This document shows positions 52,660 through 61,506 of a DNA stretch of 64,000 nucleotides, one piece after another; position 1 is the first letter of the stretch, and every line of letters starts with the position of its first letter. The position numbers and the translations under genes are program-made. This stretch comes from an uncultured Muribaculaceae bacterium (GTDB taxonomy: Bacteria; Bacteroidota; Bacteroidia; Bacteroidales; Muribaculaceae). The stretch lies in the NCBI GenBank assembly GCA_958436175.1, contig CAUBJF010000003.1:358511-422510 (forward strand), read 5' to 3'. The notes beneath the pieces were generated by a model. The model searched no databases, was not told the DNA's origin, and saw only the letters and a program-made list of their open reading frames with translations.

Positions 52660-53681
52660 AGTCTATGTTTTATTGTGGGAATGGCCATGACAACGGCCTT
52701 ACGCAAGCTTTCGACGGCCTCTTCATGGCTTGATGGTAAGGGGTTTCCGTATTCGGAACAAGGAAAGACATCAGGGTATATGTCGGGCGATTCGAGTTGC
52801 CCGCAAAAGGCTATCGCCGGAACCCCGTCTGCCGAGGCTTTGCGATATACTTCGTCGACTACCTTTCCTCCTTTTGTCTGGCAGTCTATTTTGCCTTCGC
52901 CGGTGATATAAAGATCTGTCTTGCCACCCCCGAGCACTTTATTCAGTATGAAAGAAGCCCCGTCGAAGACCTTACATCCAAGTATGCTTTCGATAGCGTA
53001 GCCGAGTCCGCCTCCGGCACCGGCATGATGGCCGACGTGGCTGCCTGTAAGCTTTTCGATGGAGCTTGCCATCTTCCGGAAAAGTGCGATGTCGGTTGCG
53101 TTCCCTCCTTTCTGGGGTATGAAAGAGATGGCGCTTAGATTGTCGCCCACCAGCGGACAACGCACGTCTGCGAGACCGATTATGCGCCCCCGGTAACAAG
53201 AACTCTTTTCTAAGGAGGGGTAGCTGATATCTCTCAGTAGCTTGCCGTCTCTTTCGAACGAAAAACCGAGGGCTTCCAGAAAACCAAGTCCGATGTCGGC
53301 GCACAATGTGCCTCCTATACCTATATAAATAGTATCTTCCGGCCTGTCTGTCAAAGCTTTTGCAACAGCGGTTCCGACGGCTTTGCTTGTTCGGTCTCTG
53401 AACAGTCCTTTACGGAGGTCTTCTTCCCAGGGAAGACCTTCTCCGCACGATGGCACATAGACGGCTTCCTTCCCATTGTGGTCGAAAACGAAGTATTGAC
53501 CGTCCGGTCGTGCCTTAAGGGCTTGTGCTGTTCCCTGACCTCCGTCGGCCATGGTGAGGATGTCGATAGTGGCATCAATTACGGCATCGACAAGGGTGTC
53601 TTTGATAACAGCTGCTACTTCCGACGAGCTGAGAGTGCCCTTGAACTTATCGGATAGAATCGTTATCGTTTTTCTTGCCAT
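52656..53681 (-). CDS. Glycerate kinase
   Basis: A protein of 341 residues that phosphorylates D-glycerate with ATP (GlxK/GarK type). The family start ITILSDKFKGTLSSSEVAAVI, GIGGTLCADIGLGFLEALG, HVGHHAGAGGGLGYAIESI and the C-terminal ITGEGKIDCQTKGGKVV are present. The gene overlaps the end of tamB by 35 bases and ruvA by four, so translation is coupled to both. No other glycerate gene is nearby. Whether the product is the 2- or 3-phosphoglycerate cannot be told from sequence. Confidence 0.93.
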   Translation of the reverse strand: MARKTITILSDKFKGTLSSSEVAAVIKDTLVDAVIDATIDILTMADGGQGTAQALKARPDGQYFVFDHNGKEAVYVPSCGEGLPWEEDLRKGLFRDRTSKAVGTAVAKALTDRPEDTIYIGIGGTLCADIGLGFLEALGFSFERDGKLLRDISYPSLEKSSCYRGRIIGLADVRCPLVGDNLSAISFIPQKGGNATDIALFRKMASSIEKLTGSHVGHHAGAGGGLGYAIESILGCKVFDGASFILNKVLGGGKTDLYITGEGKIDCQTKGGKVVDEVYRKASADGVPAIAFCGQLESPDIYPDVFPCSEYGNPLPSSHEEAVESLRKAVVMAIPTIKHRL

Positions 53682-56600
53682 GCTTACGGAAGTGTTTCAG
53701 GAAGGACAGGAAATCGTCGAAGTCGCGACGGAACATTATGCCGACACCCTGAGTAGTCTGGGCGGATCGTACATAGTAGTTGCGGTCGTTGTAGCGGTTA
53801 TAGGCTTTCAGTCGCCATGAGCCACGTTTGTTGAGCAGGTACTCTATGTCGAAGTCTCCTATAAACTGGTTAGTGTTCAGGCTCTTGTCGCGATAGCCGA
53901 AGTTGCCGTTGAAGAGCAGGCGGTTGTTCAGCAGACGGCTTGACAGGGCGACATCGACCTCGACATCCGAGAAGTCGCCACGGTCGCTTCGAAGGTTAGG
54001 CGCTATGCTCCAGTTGTCGCTCAGCTTGCCAAGCATGTTGCCCAGCTGGCTCGATATTGTAGATGAAGCTACGGAGAACAGTTCGCTTCCTTTGGTCTTC
54101 TCCGCCATATAGTCAGGAGTATAGAAACGGTTGAGTGCCAGTAGGTATATGATTTGGCGGTTCATCATGTCCTCAGTGCTGATGATGCTTCGGGCTTTGC
54201 GGTAAGTGTCCTGTGTGAGTGTCGGGAATTCGAGGTCGAATTTGATTTCCGGTTGTGTGATTACACCGCTTACGAACATCAGGGCATGGACAGGTACGTT
54301 AGTGCGGCTTATGTCCTTGTCCATGGCGAAGGATTCGTCGAGATCCGTGAGGTTGGCAGTGGTGGCATAGTAGGCTGTAAGGTCTGTCTTGACAGCATAG
54401 GGGTCGCCGTCGAAGCGTATTTCGCTGCCTTCCTTGATTGTGAAATCACGGATGATGATGTCCTGCAAGGTGAAGCGGTAGCTTCCCGAAATAACTTTGT
54501 ATGAGCCCCAGATATTAAGGTTGTTGTCAGTCGACTCATAGACGAGACGCATATTACCTTCGCCTACAGCCTTGATATCGTCGCCCCCGACGGGGTCCAT
54601 CACAAGAATCATAGTAGCGTCCTTGGTTATGTCGACGCGTATGTCCATATTGTAGGCCGACGGTTCGTCGTTCTGTTCAGCCAGGAGTTTGTCCTTGAGC
54701 TGCCGTACAAGTTCGGGAGTGTTGTCGACCGGCATGTTGGCGCGTTTTATCGAGTCGGGCGTGGCATCACGGAAATTGATGAAAGAATAGCTCTCGGCAT
54801 CGAGACGGTCGGAGAGAACAAAGGTGAATGTCGAACGAGGCGCTGTCGACATATTGGCGCTGATATTGACGACGCCGGGATAACCCGAAACGCTTGCCGA
54901 TCCGTTGCCGTAGATTGTTCCGTACCAGTCGGGGTTCTGTTTCGAAGTACCGTTGAAGGCCATGAAATCGCGTGCGTCGCTTATGTCGAACTTGAAGACG
55001 GGTTCTTTGAAGTATGTATGATGCACCACGCCGTTCAGAATTGCCGTGTGACCTTCGGAATCGTGTATTGTGATATCGTCGAGCAGGATTTTGCCTGGAG
55101 TCATGCGGACGCTGTCGGTGGCTGTGTAATAAGCGTTGATGAAATCTATTTTGATTTTTACGTCGTCGGCGAACACCGTGCCTTCGAGGTCTATTTCCTT
55201 GAACGTGCCGAAGAGGCGGCAGTTGCCGCTGGCATAACCGCTGATATCGGAGGTAAAGGCATCCATGAACGGTTTGAGGAATCCGACAGGGACGTGGTTG
55301 GCGTGGAAGTTGATGTCGAGGGCCTCGGTGAAGGGGAATATATCGCCGTCGATGCGGCTCCCGTTTTTTTCTGGGCCTGTGATATCGGCATCGAAGTAGA
55401 AGGATTTCTTATCATTGTTCCAACCTGTTACGATGTCGGCATCACCGATTGTGCATCGGTTATAGCCGATAGAGTCGACATGGAGACGTTCGCAACGTAA
55501 AGCCGGAGTCTCGCTGAGGACATCGTGGGCGATGAACTTGCCGCTCGCACGGCCGCTTATGAGGGCTTTGTTGATTTCGAGCGTTTCGAAAATCGGCAGG
55601 AGGGAAATCTTATTGAGGTCAATGGTGAGGACGTCTTCCGGATTCTTGCTTATTGCGCCGTCGATGTCGATCGACTGGCTGTCGGCGCTGAGACCGAATC
55701 CCTCGACGGTGATATCGTTGCCAAAGAGATGTATATGGCTTGGTTTTATGGACCAGGTTTCGTCGCCGAAGTTTATAGTCCCGGGGTTGAAGTCGAGAGA
55801 GAGAGGGAATGGCAGGAGAGCCTGTGCCGGATAGTCGGTCGGACGATTCTGGAGCCGGGCAGAGAAGGACAGACTTCCATTGAGTGGTATGCGGCGTTGA
55901 ATGAGCCAGTCGGCACGTGTGTCGATTTGGTTGTCGAAGGCCTGAACTATGCCGGTCAGTGCCATATCGCCCTTGTTAGTCGGAAACTGTGTGGTGAGAT
56001 AAATGGTAGATTTTGCTGTGGCTGTGTCGAGATTGGCATAGACAACGGTGCCTTCGATGAGTTTGTCGCCGTGTGAGAGGAACGGGGCATCGAGTTCCAT
56101 GGTTGCTTTTCCCTTGTCTGTGTCTACATAACCGCTGAGTTGGGCGTCATGAATGATATTGACCGGTATTCCGAAAAATTCGGTGACTTTTGGCGAAGGC
56201 AGAAGAATGAAGTCATACTGGAAGATATTGGGTCTGGCTGGTGCATGCTCTGGAGTAGCGACCACGGCAGGAAGAAATTTGGAAATAAGACCGGTGAATG
56301 CCATTGGCAGTTGCGAGAAAGCGCATTGTCCTTTGATGTCGCCTTTTATAATATCGGAATCTATCGCCACATCTGTGTTTTTCCCTTCTCTGCTGATGCC
56401 GACGTTGAAACGGTTGACGCGCAGCCCTGTGCCGTGGAAGTCAGTCCATCGTATATCAGTGAGCTGGAGGTAGCCTTCGATGTCGTCGGCATTGTTGCCA
56501 TGCATGTCGATATTGCCTTTGAACCCGAATGTGTAGTCCTCATGTTTCTTGTCGAAACCGAGGACGTTGAAGTCCACAGATGATACGGCTATTGTCGCTT

Positions 56601-58170
56601 TAAGGTCGTGTGCGTTGTCGATATTGTTGTAGAACCCATAAGCAAGGACATTGGCATTGGGGTCGTTCATATTCAGGCTGATTTCGGTTCTCTGGTTCTC
56701 TTCTATATCGGCGCGTAGCGAGAGGTTGCTGTAGCCATAGCCGGCATATTCGATATGTTCGACATCGGCGGTTATATTGCCGGAAATATTCTTTCCGATA
56801 TTTTTGAGGTCGCACGAGACAGATGCAGACGCAAGCCCCAGCTTTGTATTGCCGGTGATCAGCGCTATGTCGAGATCTTTGATCTCGGCATCGGCCTGTA
56901 GGTCGAGAGTCTTGTTGATTTTGCGCCGGTAATGACCGCTTGTGTTGACGCTTCCTTCCTGTCCTCCGGCTTTCAATTCGAACACACCTTCAGCAAGAGT
57001 TCCTGAAGCTTTTAAGTTAAGCCCGAGAGTGGGTATCCGGCAGAGAGGTTTTGAGAGTTTCGGGGATATGTGCCCGCGCAGTATTCGGCATATTTCATAT
57101 CCTTCGCAGAGCAGCGACAGGCTTTCGAGTTTGTAATTCATGCCTTCAATGCTGTCAAGACCTTGCGCATATCCTGCCATCGAGAGATTCAGGCTGCCAC
57201 TGTCGGCGTCCTTGATCAGGAATCGGCGTATATCGACATTTCGCAGGCCGTAGGTTGCGTCTATGTCGAGGGCAAGCCTGATGTCGAAATCGCCAAGTAC
57301 AGGCACAAAGGCCGAAAAGTCGGGAGGATAAATATAGCTGTTCGCCGATGTTCTGATGGGTAGATCGCTGTTATTTAATGATCTGCCGATATTGCCGAGT
57401 CCGTTGTAATTCAGGGTGATCGGTTCGAGACCTATTCTTGAGTATGGCAGTTCAACAATTACTTTGTCGAAGTCGGCTGAGGTGGAATCTATCTCGGTTT
57501 TACACTGTGCATGTGTCAGCTCGAAGCCGCTTCGGTCGGCGAACGAAAGATGGTCGATTTCGACCTTGTAGGTGTCCTTGCCGATGAAAGGCAGATATGC
57601 ATTCAACGCGAAGTCGGAGATGGCGATATGATTTTTATCGAATCTGCCTTCTTCCGGTCCGGGAGATGAAAGGACATCGTAGGATAAGTTGCCGTTACGG
57701 AGGACTATATTGTTGATTCTCATTTCGAAGGACGACTGGCTGTCCTTTGGCTTGTCGTTCTTGAGATGGTCGATTATGGGCTGGATATTAAGAGGTGAGA
57801 CTGAGTCGGTTCGGCTCACCCGGACTGATATGCCGTCGATGTAGACATAATCGACGACGAACTCGCCGGTTCGAAGAAGATGCCTCAGCTCGATACCTGC
57901 CCTAAGCCTGTCGACCGACGCAGGAACTGTGCTGTCTGGAAGAGTGACAGCAATCCCTTCAAGGCCTATTCGGTTGAAGGGATGGATGCTTATACGGTCT
58001 ATCGATACGTCGGCACCCAGAAGTTTGGTGAGCTCCTGTGTGGCGACATCCCTGATCTTGCACTGTATCGGTTCTGTCGAGAGCAATACATATACAGCGG
58101 TCGGGATGAGTACAGCCAGGAGCAGTACTACTGAGACAAAAGCCCTGAATATGTCCCATGCTCTTCTCAT
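53647..58170 (-). CDS. tamB: TamB/YtfN-family translocation and assembly module protein
   Basis: A protein of 1507 residues anchored in the inner membrane by one N-terminal helix (FVSVVLLLAVLIPTAVYVLL). It is followed by a very long periplasmic beta-helical groove of the AsmA/TamB kind (IDRISIHPFNRIGLEGIAV, repeated beta units). The C-terminal DUF490 domain contains IWGSYKVISGSYRFTLQDI, QPEIKFDLEFPTLTQDTY and EYLLNKRGSWRLKAYNRYN. TamB-like proteins bridge the two membranes and are implicated in phospholipid transport and outer-membrane protein assembly. It starts nine bases after the Ig-like lipoprotein gene and overlaps the glycerate kinase gene. Confidence 0.93.
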   Translation of the reverse strand: MRRAWDIFRAFVSVVLLLAVLIPTAVYVLLSTEPIQCKIRDVATQELTKLLGADVSIDRISIHPFNRIGLEGIAVTLPDSTVPASVDRLRAGIELRHLLRTGEFVVDYVYIDGISVRVSRTDSVSPLNIQPIIDHLKNDKPKDSQSSFEMRINNIVLRNGNLSYDVLSSPGPEEGRFDKNHIAISDFALNAYLPFIGKDTYKVEIDHLSFADRSGFELTHAQCKTEIDSTSADFDKVIVELPYSRIGLEPITLNYNGLGNIGRSLNNSDLPIRTSANSYIYPPDFSAFVPVLGDFDIRLALDIDATYGLRNVDIRRFLIKDADSGSLNLSMAGYAQGLDSIEGMNYKLESLSLLCEGYEICRILRGHISPKLSKPLCRIPTLGLNLKASGTLAEGVFELKAGGQEGSVNTSGHYRRKINKTLDLQADAEIKDLDIALITGNTKLGLASASVSCDLKNIGKNISGNITADVEHIEYAGYGYSNLSLRADIEENQRTEISLNMNDPNANVLAYGFYNNIDNAHDLKATIAVSSVDFNVLGFDKKHEDYTFGFKGNIDMHGNNADDIEGYLQLTDIRWTDFHGTGLRVNRFNVGISREGKNTDVAIDSDIIKGDIKGQCAFSQLPMAFTGLISKFLPAVVATPEHAPARPNIFQYDFILLPSPKVTEFFGIPVNIIHDAQLSGYVDTDKGKATMELDAPFLSHGDKLIEGTVVYANLDTATAKSTIYLTTQFPTNKGDMALTGIVQAFDNQIDTRADWLIQRRIPLNGSLSFSARLQNRPTDYPAQALLPFPLSLDFNPGTINFGDETWSIKPSHIHLFGNDITVEGFGLSADSQSIDIDGAISKNPEDVLTIDLNKISLLPIFETLEINKALISGRASGKFIAHDVLSETPALRCERLHVDSIGYNRCTIGDADIVTGWNNDKKSFYFDADITGPEKNGSRIDGDIFPFTEALDINFHANHVPVGFLKPFMDAFTSDISGYASGNCRLFGTFKEIDLEGTVFADDVKIKIDFINAYYTATDSVRMTPGKILLDDITIHDSEGHTAILNGVVHHTYFKEPVFKFDISDARDFMAFNGTSKQNPDWYGTIYGNGSASVSGYPGVVNISANMSTAPRSTFTFVLSDRLDAESYSFINFRDATPDSIKRANMPVDNTPELVRQLKDKLLAEQNDEPSAYNMDIRVDITKDATMILVMDPVGGDDIKAVGEGNMRLVYESTDNNLNIWGSYKVISGSYRFTLQDIIIRDFTIKEGSEIRFDGDPYAVKTDLTAYYATTANLTDLDESFAMDKDISRTNVPVHALMFVSGVITQPEIKFDLEFPTLTQDTYRKARSIISTEDMMNRQIIYLLALNRFYTPDYMAEKTKGSELFSVASSTISSQLGNMLGKLSDNWSIAPNLRSDRGDFSDVEVDVALSSRLLNNRLLFNGNFGYRDKSLNTNQFIGDFDIEYLLNKRGSWRLKAYNRYNDRNYYVRSAQTTQGVGIMFRRDFDDFLSFLKHFRKHGKKNDNDSIR

Positions 58171-58179
58171 GATCCGAGT

Positions 58180-60288
58180 TTAGTATGCGCGTGTCGGACC
58201 TCCGGATGGGCGCAAACCGCCTCCGAAACCTCCGAAGCCGCCTCTGTTGTTGCCTCCGCGATTGTTGTTGCCTCGATTATTTCCGTAGCCGTTACCGCGG
58301 TTGTAACCGCCGCCGAAGGGATCGCCGAATTCATCTTCGTCCTCATCGTAATCTTCTTGCGGCGCACGTTCGCCCCGTTTCAGTTTAGGCTTATTCTTTT
58401 TTATAGCGTAGGGCTTCTGGGTATCGAGAGGGAGCTCTGTAATGTCCCAGGTCTGGTCGACATCCCAATTCTTCTTGAGGTTCAGCTTCTTGGAAAAATA
58501 ATAGACCTCTTCCGGCTGGATGGAATCAGTGAGCTTTCCCGTGTCCCATTTGCCATTGAGATTGTCGTCGATGAATAATCGGGCATAATACGTTCCCGGA
58601 TTAAGGAACTGCAAGACGGCTTTCGATTCTCCGACTGGCTTGACGGCCTTGTAGACTGGGACATCGCTCGTATTCAAGAGCTGGACGACGACCTGTACGC
58701 TGTCGAGTCCCGGCAAGAGGAAATTCAGGTTGGAGTAGTCCTCGGGCGACTTGACGGTAAATTCCTGTGAGAAAGGCCTGTTCCATACATTGTATATGCT
58801 GTTTATGGCGAGGCTGTCGATAGTAAGCTTGTATTTGGCTCCTGGTTCCCACTTGATATCCATGCGGCGGCGTAGCAGCAGATTCGACGAGTCGGGGACG
58901 AAGAAAGCGCTGACAGGGTGCCAGAGTGTGTCTTCCTGTATCTCGAGATGAATTCCTTCGGGATTGAGGGTATCGATAGGAAGATTGCTCTCGAACAAGA
59001 GTGACTTGTTCAGGTCCATATTGCCGTTGCCGATAATGTTAAGCGAGAGATATTCCATATCCGGAGGGGGCAGGAAGGTCGTGTCGCCACTGATACTGTC
59101 GACGATGAATCGCGGAGCTTCTTCTTCGTCTTTCTTTTTCTTCTTGGCTTTTTTCTTCTTCTCGAGGTCGCGATAGTTGAACCGCAGTGTGTCGGTTGTC
59201 CAGCTAAGCATGTCGTTGCTGTCCGTACGTAGATAGCGTACCGAGAGCCTCAGTGTGTCGGAGGCGACTATGGATGTGTCTGCTATCCAGTATTCGAGGG
59301 TGTCGCGGGTAGCGTTGGCATTAAGACGTGCCCATTCCGAGATCTCTGTGCCGGGGACACCTGCGCCCTCGACGATACGTATTTCCGGAAGGGTGTCCTG
59401 CGGCGCACCGAAGTTGAGTGTTATCTTTCGACGCTCAGGACGCTTATAGTCGGAAAGATATGCAGCCTTGTATCCTTCGTTGAACCAAGTCAGGAGGATG
59501 TCGTTAGGAAGAAAACGTATGCCGTTGTGTGTCACGAGTGAGTCGCTATGGTCGGCAGCATAGAGAGTATCTGTGACCTCGATGACTTCGGTTGAAGGAG
59601 ATACGAAAGCGTCGTAGAATGCTATGTCCTCCGAGCGGTCCCAATGGTAGTCGTGGTTAAGGTCGTTGAGGGCAAAGACACGATATGTGCCTTCTTTTAG
59701 GTTTCGGATTGTGAACTGCCCATACTGGTTGGTACGTGCTATACGTTCGACAGGCAGCGTACGTATTGCCGAGTCGGCAAGGTTGGAATAGACGCCGACA
59801 AGCATGCCTTGGGCCGGTTCGAGGTTTTCGGCCTGCAATACGATACCTGATATACGCAGGGTGTCGAGTGTCTCGCCAGTCGAGAAATCGAGGGCGAATC
59901 CGTCCAGGACGTTACCCTCGTTGAGATCTTTGATGGCATCGGCAAAGTCGATGGTATAGCTTGTGTTTGGTATGAGGGTGTCGCGGAACTCGACTTTCAC
60001 TCTTTTGCCGTTTGCGCTGACGGCCGGGGGCTCTTTCTGGGCCGGGGAAACAACTACTTTCGAGAAAGCATCTTCGAGTTGGACGTTCTCATCGAAATTG
60101 ATTTCCATAGTGGTACGGGATACGTTTCGCGAACCGGGCGCAGGGTTAGAAGAGACGAACACAGGCGGCTTTTCGTCGCGTGCCCCCCCTTCGGGTCGGC
60201 CCATACTTGCACAAGCCCCTGCAAGGACAGCGAGAATGAGCCACGCCAACAGGCGCATCCCACAGAATATGTGTTTTGAACTTTTCAT
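58180..60288 (-). CDS. Ig-like (SbsA/Big_5 type) lipoprotein with a Gly/Asn/Arg-rich tail
   Basis: A protein of 702 residues with a lipoprotein signal (LLAWLILAVLAGAC). A SbsA-type Ig-like domain follows (PPVFVSSNPAPGSRNVSRTT, MEINFDENVQL). Then come carboxypeptidase-like beta domains (NQYGQFTIRNLKEGTYRVFAL, NPGTYYARLFIDDNLNGKWD) and a basic internal stretch (KKKKAKKKKKDEEEA near 375). The last 50 residues are low complexity, acidic (EDYDEDEDEFGD) and then glycine/asparagine/arginine rich (RGNGYGNNRGNNNRGG). The ATG ten codons downstream is an alternative start. It sits between ispB and tamB, with 7- and 9-base gaps. The family is widespread in Bacteroidetes without a known function; an envelope-assembly role is inferred from context. 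Confidence 0.85.
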   Translation of the reverse strand: MKSSKHIFCGMRLLAWLILAVLAGACASMGRPEGGARDEKPPVFVSSNPAPGSRNVSRTTMEINFDENVQLEDAFSKVVVSPAQKEPPAVSANGKRVKVEFRDTLIPNTSYTIDFADAIKDLNEGNVLDGFALDFSTGETLDTLRISGIVLQAENLEPAQGMLVGVYSNLADSAIRTLPVERIARTNQYGQFTIRNLKEGTYRVFALNDLNHDYHWDRSEDIAFYDAFVSPSTEVIEVTDTLYAADHSDSLVTHNGIRFLPNDILLTWFNEGYKAAYLSDYKRPERRKITLNFGAPQDTLPEIRIVEGAGVPGTEISEWARLNANATRDTLEYWIADTSIVASDTLRLSVRYLRTDSNDMLSWTTDTLRFNYRDLEKKKKAKKKKKDEEEAPRFIVDSISGDTTFLPPPDMEYLSLNIIGNGNMDLNKSLLFESNLPIDTLNPEGIHLEIQEDTLWHPVSAFFVPDSSNLLLRRRMDIKWEPGAKYKLTIDSLAINSIYNVWNRPFSQEFTVKSPEDYSNLNFLLPGLDSVQVVVQLLNTSDVPVYKAVKPVGESKAVLQFLNPGTYYARLFIDDNLNGKWDTGKLTDSIQPEEVYYFSKKLNLKKNWDVDQTWDITELPLDTQKPYAIKKNKPKLKRGERAPQEDYDEDEDEFGDPFGGGYNRGNGYGNNRGNNNRGGNNRGGFGGFGGGLRPSGGPTRAY

Positions 60289-60295
60289 GGATTGT

Positions 60296-61270
60296 TTAGA
60301 ACGTTCGTTCTATTATGAAATTGAAAAGTTCGGCAAGTTCCTGTCGCCCTTCAGACTCCGGGAGTATGTCAAGCTTGCTGATTGCTTTGTCGCGAAGCTC
60401 GTTCATAGTGTTGTAAGCGGAGTCTATGCCTCCTGCGTTGCGCGTAAACTGCTGTATTCGGGCTATCTGTTCGTCGTCGAGTGAGTCGGACATAAGGAGT
60501 TGTGTGATATCTTCGGTTTCTGGAAGATCGGTGCGCCGTAGTGCATGGAGGAGTGGTAACGATATCTTGCCTTCACGAAGGTCGTTACCGGTAGGCTTGC
60601 CGACAAGTTCCGAAGGGAAGTAATCGAAGATGTCGTCGCGTATCTGGAAGCATCTGCCAAAGAGGAGGGCATAGTCTGAAAGAGCATGGAGACGTTCATC
60701 GGAGACTCCGGCGGCAAGACATCCCATCTCGGCGCAGGCAATGAACAGACTCGCTGTCTTGTAGTCTATTATGCGGTAGTAGTTTTCCTCCGAGAGCATG
60801 TGCTCACGGGCATTGTAAATCTGGTCGATCTCGCCTAAGGAAAGGCTTCGTCCGAGGCGGCAGAGAACGTCGACAATACGTATGTCGCCTGTCGAGATGG
60901 CTTCCTGCATAGCCGAGGATGTATAGAAATCGCCTACAAGTACGGCTATGTGGTTGTCCCATACCGCATTTACTGTCGGACGGTTACGGCGGGTCATGGA
61001 GTTGTCGACGACATCGTCGTGGATCAAAGAGGCATTGTGGAGCAGCTCAACCGAAACGGCGGCCGACAGAACTTTCTCGTTGACCTCGCCGAAGAGTCCT
61101 GCGCACATCATCACCATCAGCGGGCGAATCTGTTTGCCTTTTGTCCGGAGCAAGGAAAGCACTATCTGGCTCATCAGGGTATTGGATGAGGACAGCTGCG
61201 CTTCGATACGGGCGTTCAGGCGGTCGAGATCTTCTCTATGTCTATGATTGATGACTTCTAAGTTTGTCAT
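60296..61270 (-). CDS. Long-chain polyprenyl diphosphate synthase (octaprenyl/IspB type)
   Basis: A cytoplasmic protein of 324 residues that condenses isopentenyl diphosphate into a long all-trans chain, probably for menaquinone. Both Asp-rich motifs are present: the first in LLHNASLIHDDVVDNSMTRR and the second in CFQIRDDIFDYFPSE. The GKQIRPLMVMMCAGLFG start motif is also typical. Chain length cannot be read with certainty. It begins a run of six genes on the minus strand ending in sprA. Confidence 0.92.
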   Translation of the reverse strand: MTNLEVINHRHREDLDRLNARIEAQLSSSNTLMSQIVLSLLRTKGKQIRPLMVMMCAGLFGEVNEKVLSAAVSVELLHNASLIHDDVVDNSMTRRNRPTVNAVWDNHIAVLVGDFYTSSAMQEAISTGDIRIVDVLCRLGRSLSLGEIDQIYNAREHMLSEENYYRIIDYKTASLFIACAEMGCLAAGVSDERLHALSDYALLFGRCFQIRDDIFDYFPSELVGKPTGNDLREGKISLPLLHALRRTDLPETEDITQLLMSDSLDDEQIARIQQFTRNAGGIDSAYNTMNELRDKAISKLDILPESEGRQELAELFNFIIERTF

Positions 61271-61287
61271 GTAAGTGCAATAATGTG

Positions 61288-61295
61288 CAAAATTA
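61288..61295 (-). promoter_or_regulatory. -7 element of the ispB-like to sprA operon
   Basis: On the minus strand TAATTTTG is a full -7 match 17 bases before the ATG. The -33 region (TTTCC) is only partly conserved. The remaining bases up to the transporter terminator at 61415 show nothing else. Confidence 0.55.
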
Positions 61296-61414
61296 CTAAA
61301 AAAGAATGGCTGAGGAAAATCTAAGGCAACATTTGTCGTCGAATTACGTTCTTTTGATACAATCCCGGAATCATCCGGTTAGGAAACCTTTTCACCAGTT
61401 AATACAGAAAACAG

Positions 61415-61450
61415 AAAAACCGATCTCCGAGTCAGCCTCGGGGATCGGTC
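61415..61450 (-). terminator. Terminator of the AspT/YidE-type transporter gene
   Basis: CCGATC..CCGAG pairs with CTCGG..GATCGG around four bases. On the minus strand a TTTTTCTG run follows. Confidence 0.8.
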
Positions 61451-61506
61451 TCGTTATAGGAGTATCTTTTATATATTTTCGGTCTTACGATGTTGTCGGG
61501 CCGTGA

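Noticed and set aside
53647..53681. A frameshift or fusion between tamB and the glycerate kinase gene
   Set aside because: The 35-base overlap holds a complete tamB end and a canonical kinase start in another frame, so it is ordinary gene overlap.
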